In this document: positions 57,690-64,000 of the stretch, one piece after another
Layout of the letters: each line of letters starts with the position of its first letter
Numbering within the stretch: the first letter of the stretch is position 1
NCBI GenBank assembly: GCA_949825065.1
Contig: OX463839.1
Span: 33,179,540-33,243,539 of the forward strand
DNA from: Odontocerum albicorne
Taxonomy: Eukaryota > Arthropoda > Insecta > Trichoptera > Odontoceridae
Length of the DNA stretch: 64,000 bases
Direction: 5' to 3'
The notes under the pieces: model-generated
What the model was told of the DNA's origin: nothing
What the model saw: only the letters and a program-made list of their open reading frames with translations
Databases searched by the model: none
Position numbers and translations under genes: made by a program

Positions 57690-57876
57690 TTCGTCTTCGC
57701 ATGTATTGGAAATACTATTCCGCAAGTGAATATATACACGTTTAGCACTTGTGAGTATCGCTATCAGGTGAACTCTTTTATCAGACTGGGGCCCTTTTTT
57801 TCTGGGTACTATCGACAATCGAACCTGAAACCCTCGGAAGCAAGCCATGTTGTACCAACTAGGCCAAGGAGGTCAT
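57690..57876 (-). mobile_element. SINE-2, body truncated
   Basis: Minus-strand head GATGACCTCCTTGGCCTAGT (A-box) and CAGGTTCGATTGTCG (B-box), then a body with TATTCACTTGCGGAATAGTA matching 61612-61634 and 17331-17535. Confidence 0.8.
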
Positions 57877-58084
57877 CGTTCTCAAACTAAAAAAGGCAAA
57901 AAAATATTGGAAAAGTGCTACAGCCCATATTGAGTAATGGTTTCCTGAATTCTCTACCTCTAGCATATGTCTTCAGCGACCTATCTCCAAGTTGAAGGTA
58001 TCGCTTTAACCTTGTCATCCGGATGAAGTCATGGCCTCTTTTTGTCTCAACCATCCAGAAAAGAATAATAAAAGAAAAATTCAT

Positions 58085-58380
58085 ATAGCGCCGTTTAGAG
58101 AGCAAAACCTCCTTAGGAGCTCTCACTGGGGAATTGAAACCACTCTTATTGAAATATTATAAAAACAAAACCAGTCAAGTGCTAGAATAGGAAGACAGAG
58201 GTTACAGTCATAGCATTGGGTACTTCCCCGCATCTGCAGATGATTAGAAAAATACATTTGGCACGAAAACCGTAAAAAACTTATCAAGGGTAGACGAACT
58301 GCAAAGAAACCCTTATACTCGTAGATCTTCCGATATGTGATAGTAACATATTTGACTTTAGGCGTTATTGCCACATAATA
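58085..58380 (-). mobile_element. Repeat family X, copy 2
   Basis: GCGCCGTTTAGAGAGCAAAA, GGTACTTCCCCGCATCTGCA and AAGGGTAGACGAACTGCAAA as in copies 1 and 3. It holds the extra CTCGTA at 58318-58323 that the other copies lack. Confidence 0.75.
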
Positions 58381-58545
58381 AATACCCTCTTTGAAGCTCT
58401 CGTTCCGTGCATCCTTAGGATGTGATCATCCAGTCTCAGTCTTTGTCATTTCATATAGATTGATGGTCTGGGACTTGATTGATATTTTTAAGTTGGTTGA
58501 CTTGTATTTCACTGTGTTGGCTGGTCCATATATTCAAGGTATATA

Positions 58546-59792
58546 TTAGGTTATCCGGACGAAAATGACGTATTTTGCATGTTCATTTTTGACCATCAGT
58601 TGCGTTCCTGTATTTGGTTCTACAAGACGTGTTTTGTATTATATACATCAGTTGACATCTGGAGAACGTTATTTTAGTGAATTTTTTTTTCGGATGTGGG
58701 TTAAGTTGGATAGTTATATACCTGACAAACAATTTATACGAAATTGCATGTTGTACAAATTCTGTCAAAAAAATAATGTAAAAACTGCAACTAAAAACAT
58801 TTGCGACACATTTTGAGAATGTTTAACTGTTCGACAATTCCAAAGGTGGTTTAAACAATTTAAAAGTGGTGATTTTAATCTAAAAAGTAATCCTCGAAGC
58901 GAAAGTGGATGATGACGTATTGCGCACAGAAATCGAATCAAATCCAACACTGACTATACAATTAGCTGACAAGCTTGCCCAATCAAAATCTAATGTGCAA
59001 GAACATCTGAAAAAAATCGGCAAGATTGTGAAGCAGGGTGTATGGATACCGCACGATCTAACGGATGAGACCAAAGCGGTACGCAAGCGCATATGTGAAG
59101 ATTTAATCGAAAAAAAAGACAAACACTCAGTTTTTACACCATTTTGTGACCGGATACGAAAAGTGGGTGCTATATTCGAACCAACGACGTAAATGCCAAT
59201 GGCTTTCAAAGGGGCAGGTAGCAAAACCGACCCCTCAATCGGGTCTAACTCGAAAAAAGTGCTTTTGAGTGTATGGTGGGATGCAAAAGGCATAATTTAT
59301 CACGAAGTCTTTCCTTACGGTAAAACAATTACGAGTGAATTATACTGTGCCCAACTCGAAAATTTTAATGCAGCAATAAGGCTGAGAACTGGTTTTTTTC
59401 AATCGACATTCAATGTTATTGCAACACGACAACGCCCGACCCCATACATCGAAGATGACTGAAAATAAAATAAAGGAGCTTGGATTGAAAACTATTCTTC
59501 ACCCACCAATATAGTCCCGATTTGGCTCCTTCAGATTATTTTTTATTTAGATCTATACAGCATTATTTAGTTGATTTAGCACTATTTAGTTGATTTTTTG
59601 TCGCACTTTAGAAGAAAGAAGAAGTGAAAAAAGGCATTGAGGAATATTTTGCACCCAAATCTACTAAATTTTATTTTGACGGTATTAAAAATTTGTTAAA
59701 TAGATGGAAGAAGGTCGTGTCTACCGAAGGAGAATATATTGTATCGATGTAATAAGAAAAAAAATCGATCTATCTCTTTCACAACAACCTAA
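58546..59792 (+). mobile_element. mariner, rosa-like, full-length but decayed
   Basis: Outer ends TTAGGTT and its complement AACCTAA, with weak match further in. TA lies at 58544-58545 and 59793-59794. The length is 1247 bp. Confidence 0.8.
58729..59752 (+). pseudogene. mariner transposase, rosa-like, many lesions
   Basis: Broken frames, in order: KQFIRNCMLYKFCQKNN, TVRQFQRWFKQFKSGDFN, DDDVLRTEIESNPTLTIQLA, KSNVQEHLKKIGKIVKQG, WIPHDLTDETKAVRKRICED, LLSVWWDAKGIIYHEVFPYG, then LKTILHPP, a stop, and finally EEYFAPKSTKFYFDGIKNLL and RWKKVVSTEGEYIVSM before a TAA. There are stops and frameshifts near 58817, 58908, 59192 and 59460, and an internal duplication (ACTATTTAGTTGATTT) near 59545-59598 in the region of the third catalytic Asp. 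Confidence 0.85.
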
Positions 59793-59800
59793 TACGAGTA

Positions 59801-60138
59801 CATGGTAATTTTTTTTTTGTTTCAAAATAAATAATTTCCAATTTTACTAGTTACTTAGTAATTGGTGAACATTATCATGTTGATGATTGACAGAAGTTTA
59901 AATTCTTAATACGATTGGTGATGAGGTTTGTCATTTCGCACCAGGCATTAATGAAGCTTTTTGAAATAATTGATAAGCCAGTAATAACACAAAAATAAAA
60001 CCGGATTGCTTGTTAACATATGTCGACGCATGCCATTTATTTCAAATGCATCATTAGTAAATTTCTCATAGTTATAATCTGAAAATATATTGTATTATTA
60101 TGATAAAGGTGCGACAATAACATCGCGTTGTACTAGGT
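59801..60138. other. Non-coding stretch
   Basis: I see nothing to report here. Confidence 0.5.
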
Positions 60139-60320
60139 TAGTCAAAAAGTTTTGAAAGCGGAAATGAAAATACATTTTTTTTGGGGGGAAATCACTTTTA
60201 TTGCTGAGTATAGTCTTCCATAAGATCAATACATTGGTCCAACGATCTTCCAACTTTGTTGTCCCATCACGGAATGACTTTCTGGAAGGCCAGCAAAATA
60301 CTCCTCTACGTTATTATAAC
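60139..60320 (-). pseudogene. mariner 3' end fragment
   Basis: Minus-strand text VEEYFAGLPESHSVMGQQSW and a following W-T-K-C-I-like segment match the transposase C-terminus. The outer end GGTTAGTCAAAAAGTTTTGA is a terminal repeat unlike the others here. The rest of the element is absent. Confidence 0.65.
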
Positions 60321-60394
60321 TAAATGGCCAACGTAAACAAATTAATGATTAATAAACGATTTGACGGCATAGTAAAATCCTATATCCGAATCGG

Positions 60395-60665
60395 CCGAGG
60401 TTATCCGAACGGCCAGCATTCATGCTAAGCAAGTGGGTGCCTCAGGTTCGATTCCTGGCGGATTTAATTCAGTTCTGATTTACTCTTGGATCGTTTTACA
60501 ACTGAATTTACGTTTTTCTATATGATTTGTCAAGACTGTGCATACTGAAGTGCAACAGTTTGCACAAAATGAACCAATGCACACACAGGCGTCTTCCATC
60601 CACAAAATGGATGAAAACCCAATTGGATCAAGAAAGATAGCCTATATAATCGTATAATATATTAC
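60395..60665 (+). mobile_element. SINE-like element with a different tRNA head
   Basis: CCGAACGGCCAGCATTCATG and GCCTCAGGTTCGATTCCTGG (B-box), then a body of about 190 bp ending CCTATATAATCGTATAATAT. It is a single copy in this window. Confidence 0.55.
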
Positions 60666-60884
60666 AGCAAATAATAAAAAAACAGTTTCCTATATTTTAA
60701 GGCTGTTTTACGTTCCATATTATATAGCCTCTCCTAATTCGCTAATACGCCTCTCCTAATTCTTGACAATCGTGTATATTTTGCCGTTTGCTGCTTAGAT
60801 ATGCTTTCTATTTACGTGTATCATCCGTCTAGCGTGCCTGTGGTCGTTTTTTTTTATTAAAAATAATAAAAGGATAAAAACAAT

Positions 60885-61160
60885 AGCGACTTTAGAGAGC
60901 AGACTCTTTTAAAGGATACTCTACATCGGGAATCAAACCCTCTATTATTAAAAGATTCAAAGCATCGCAAAAAATAAAATAAGTTTTGAGTGAAAAAATA
61001 GGAATATGGCCATTATATTGGGCACTTCTCCGCATTTGCATAGGTTTAAAAAACAAATTTGGTAAAAAAAACTCCAGAAAACTAGCCAAGGTAAGATCAA
61101 CTACAAACGATCTTCTGTAGATCTTCCGATATTTAAAGTTAATACATTTGGTTTTAGGTA
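60885..61160 (-). mobile_element. Repeat family X, copy 3
   Basis: GCGACTTTAGAGAGCAGACT, GGGCACTTCTCCGCATTTGC and TGTAGATCTTCCGATATTTA, aligned with copies 1 and 2. It has no insertion at 61118-61119. Confidence 0.75.
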
Positions 61161-61489
61161 GACTGTAATGTATGCAGGTGTGTAGTGATCATATGCAATC
61201 ATCAATTTTGTAGAGACCCCTACAAGTACTTATTGAAGCTCCATACTCCACCCATATTTCTAGCACTTATATAGAGGCAGATCAATCCACGATACGCGAC
61301 CAACAACCTTTCTGTACTTTAAGGTCCTATTGGGTATTATGGATGACTCTTTATTTCCTGCCGATCTCCATTTTAATAGTTGAATGATGTCAACTAAGTT
61401 TTGACCTTTGTTGTAGAGCTACTTCTTTACTGCGTACCCTGGCATGCACCGCCCCATACTCCCCATATATTTTTTTTCAATAAATTAAT
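61161..61489. other. Non-coding stretch
   Basis: Unassigned and moderately GC-rich. Confidence 0.4.
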
Positions 61490-61800
61490 GACCTCCGTAG
61501 CATAGCTGATAAGACGATTGAATTTCACCCGGGGGGGTTTTGGGTTCGATTACCGATGGTACCCGAAAACAATATATAAAAAAGACCTACTCGTATGAAT
61601 GTTTTTTTTTTCTATTCACGTGCGGTAGTATTTACAAAACGTGTGATGACTTACTGCGACTGCAGGGCGTACTCCAAAGATTCTTAACCCGACAGCTAGA
61701 TTGATGGCGAAGACAGTGTTATCTCCCGTCCACGCCCTTTAATATGTCCGTATTACCAATTCGAATATGGTGAGGGACACCATACGAATGAATGATTAAA
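61490..61800 (+). mobile_element. SINE-2, full-length
   Basis: ATGACCTCCGTAGCATAGCT (A-box), TTTTGGGTTCGATTACCG (B-box), then TATTCACGTGCGGTAGTATT, CGTCCACGCCCTTTAATATG and CACCATACGAATGAATGATT. An 8-mer at 61588 lies in its linker. Confidence 0.85.
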
Positions 61801-62704
61801 AATAAACTAAACTGGTAAATTAATAAAATCATCACTCAAAATAGTGACATCGAAATGAATTGGTTTTTGGTCCAGTAATTTCTTAGACAATAATGCGGCC
61901 TGCCCATACAACAGGTATTTTATTATATCGTTTATTAGCATGTTTTCATTATGTAAGTTTTGCAATGCATAACGCTTTTAACGTACGTGAGAAGAATTCA
62001 CGGCCGTCCCGCTCTACTCTTTCCGTATATCCTATTAGGGATTCACATGTGCAAGCCGAAGAAAGCACCTACAATATTTCGAAAGACTGAGGAAGTATTG
62101 AAAATTCTTAACGAGTTTGGTTGAACACTCCAGTTACTTTTATTGGTGAATTCAGACAAAGAAATCGGTGCCTAGTGATTAGCGTGTTAGTTAACATTCT
62201 GATACATTGGTTTTTTACTTTGCCGCATAGTTACCATCTAACATACATTATAAACGCATTCGTAAAGCGATGATTGCATCATGAAAGAAAAAAAATATGT
62301 ATACAAGTAATTCATTATTGAAATGGATTTGCAAACAAAATTGTGGTGATAAAATTGATTGATTAAGCGAATAAACCTTATAACATGTAATGATTTCTTT
62401 AAAGTAATTTTAAATTAAAATACATAATTAAAAGGTTTTCCAATGATTAAAGGTCTAAAAACTCATAAATATGAAAGTATACGCGTCCTTTGAATATATT
62501 AAACTGATATCAAATAAATAATAAAAAATTGAGCCACAGATCAAAGAAAAGACGTTTGTATTTTCAAAGCAATATTTGTAATAACATAATATATTTCTTG
62601 TAACAAGTTTCTCTCCTAAATGTTTTTTTACATTGCCCTAACACGTGTAATTTCAGGATATATTTTTATATATCATATTTTTATCAATAAACTTACAACT
62701 TACT
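61801..62704. other. AT-rich non-coding stretch
   Basis: I see nothing to report here. Confidence 0.5.
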
Positions 62705-63760
62705 TATTTTAATTGCATGTCAGTCGACTCATTGCCTGCTCTGAGAAGGCTGACTTACACTTGCAAAATTGGGTATCATCATTGTCATTGTCAAACTGGG
62801 TCGATCTACTGCTGGATGAAGGTCTCCCCAAGCCGACTCTAAATAATTCGGTTTTTCGCTCGTTGGTGCCATGTGATGCTGCCATGCTTTTTGATTTTAT
62901 CCATCCAGCGTACCTTCGATTTTTTCTGGACCTCTTTATGCCTTTTGGATACCATTGAATTATTTCGGATGTCCATCGGAAATCTGACATTCTGGCTACG
63001 TGTCCTCCCCATTGCCACTTAATCTTCTTACAAACCTTTGTTACATCTTCTATCTTTGTTTTGTTGCGAATCCAGGTGTTTCGTCTCCGGTCTCTTTTAG
63101 TCTATCTATATACATCTCTACATGCTCTTTTAAGCGGTCTGGCGCTTTAATGTGGTATTTGCTGTAAGCGTCAATGTCTCACAACCATACGTAGTATTGG
63201 GAGGATACACTGGTTGTAGACCTTTCGCTTCAAAGATATTGGGAGATCCCTTTTAAAGATGTTATTCAAACGTCCAAATGAGCTCCATGCTAGTTTTGAC
63301 CATCGTGCTATTTCCTCCGATATACCACCTACAAAGGAAATAAGTTGGCCCAAATACACATATTCTTGGACAAGTTCTAGCTGCTTTCCATATACAATTA
63401 TCGGTTTTGGGGAAGCAAAGCTGTTCATCATATATTTGGTTTTTGATATGTTCATTTTTAAACCAATTCCTGCAGTTGGTGCTGAACATCATCATTCGGG
63501 ATTTGTGAGAATATAACGATATCGTCTGAAAATCTCAAATGGTTCAGGTATTTTCCACCAATCACCAGACCTGTATTGTCCCATTCCAGTTTACTAAAGA
63601 CATATTCAAGTGTAGCTGTGAATAATTTTGGGGAAGTAGTATCTCCTTGACGAACTCCCTTGCCAATTCGGAAGGTTTCAGAGGGTTTGTGGAGATGTAT
63701 TTTTACTGTTACATCCTTATACTCGTAGATGTTATTGAACAACTTAATGTACTCGTATAA
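62705..63760 (-). pseudogene. LINE reverse transcriptase, C-terminal two-thirds
   Basis: From 63742: MFNNIYEYKDVTVKIHLHKP, IGKGVRQGDTTSPKLF (R-Q-G-D box), LNHLRFSDDIVIFS (catalytic box, F-S-D-D where F-A-D-D is usual, both Asp kept). After a frameshift near 63457: MNISKTKYMMNSFASPKPI, YVYLGQLISF, ARWSKLAWSSFGRL and LKRKVYNQCILPILRM. A decayed stretch follows, and 62990-62709 ends the element with MSDFRWTSEIIQWYPKGIKR. This is an insect endonuclease-reverse transcriptase LINE, 5'-truncated just beyond an 8-mer at 63750. The Glu-Tyr in NIYEYKD comes from the CTCGTA at 63722-63727. Confidence 0.85.
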
Positions 63761-63954
63761 CTATGTTAGTAGTTTATTTCCCTATTTTGTCAAAAGTAGG
63801 ACTCTTATTTCAGTCATTAGGCTGCCAGTGAAGTTGGAGTAGTGTTGATTGTGTGTGTTTATGTTTTTGACAGTTGTTGTACATATTCATTAAGTTTATA
63901 ATTGTATCAATTGCTTATTTACATTTTTTTTTGTATTATAATTATTTAAGTGTA
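63761..63954. other. Non-coding stretch
   Basis: Short TG- and T-rich segment; nothing recognised. Confidence 0.4.
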
Positions 63955-64000
63955 CAAGGGTATGGGCTGAAAAACATCTGAAAAACTCACCTACTTACTC
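63955..64000 (+). mobile_element. Retroelement 3' repeat, cut by window end
   Basis: GGGTATGGGCTGAAAAACAT repeats the string at 14016. Confidence 0.6.

Noticed and set aside
58880..59293. 137-codon minus-strand frame
   Set aside because: It is antisense to the rosa-like mariner transposase.

Overview
This is a repeat-rich piece of an insect nuclear genome: about two-thirds A+T by eye, no bacterial-type gene packing, GT-AG splice signals, tRNA-derived SINEs, many decayed LINE reverse transcriptases and at least seven different Tc1/mariner remnants. The order cannot be fixed from the sequence. The one recognised host exon looks, from memory, more hemipteran-like than lepidopteran-like; that is a weak inference.

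The one confident host gene is the first coding exon of HMG-CoA reductase (minus strand, 35778-36082), with a clean 3' splice site before the ATG and a GTAAGT donor after codon 97. The following exons would lie at lower coordinates, but I see none, so most of 1-35770 may be intron or lie beyond the gene. The 5' leader exon would lie above 36084; a GC-rich island at 49590-49840 is one candidate promoter. A second exon-like stretch of unknown identity is at 4685-4828 (+).

Layout: 1-8 kb, AT-rich DNA with a SINE, a tandem repeat, the orphan exon and LINE scraps. 8-19 kb, an inverted repeat, SINEs, several LINE fragments on both strands, a Tc1/mariner C-terminus and a 33-bp minisatellite. 20-24 kb, a copy of an unclassified repeat (family X) and a full-length mauritiana-type mariner. 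24.2-31.4 kb, an old tandem segmental duplication (copies A and B) later split by a mariner MITE in A and by LINE and SINE insertions in B, ending in a 38-bp minisatellite. 32-36 kb, LINE scraps and the HMGCR exon. 38-47 kb, SINE, LINEs, tandem duplications and two mariners. 47.5-47.8 kb, a long (TA)n tract. 49-64 kb, the GC-rich island, a mariner nested in a SINE, a rosa-like mariner, two more family X copies and a large LINE fragment.

The most unusual signal cuts across all of this. The 8-mer TACGAGTA (or its complement TACTCGTA) occurs 30 times, balanced between strands (14 and 16), where base composition predicts about two or three. Copy-to-copy comparison inside the window shows at two places that it is a 6-bp insertion (CGAGTA/CTCGTA) at a TA. 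Two further LINE reading frames carry it as a two-codon insertion. This is the form expected of an excision footprint (TA + four terminal bases CGAG/CTCG + TA), like that described for the Minos transposon. The window may therefore hold a dense fossil record of excisions by a cut-and-paste element that is itself nearly absent here.
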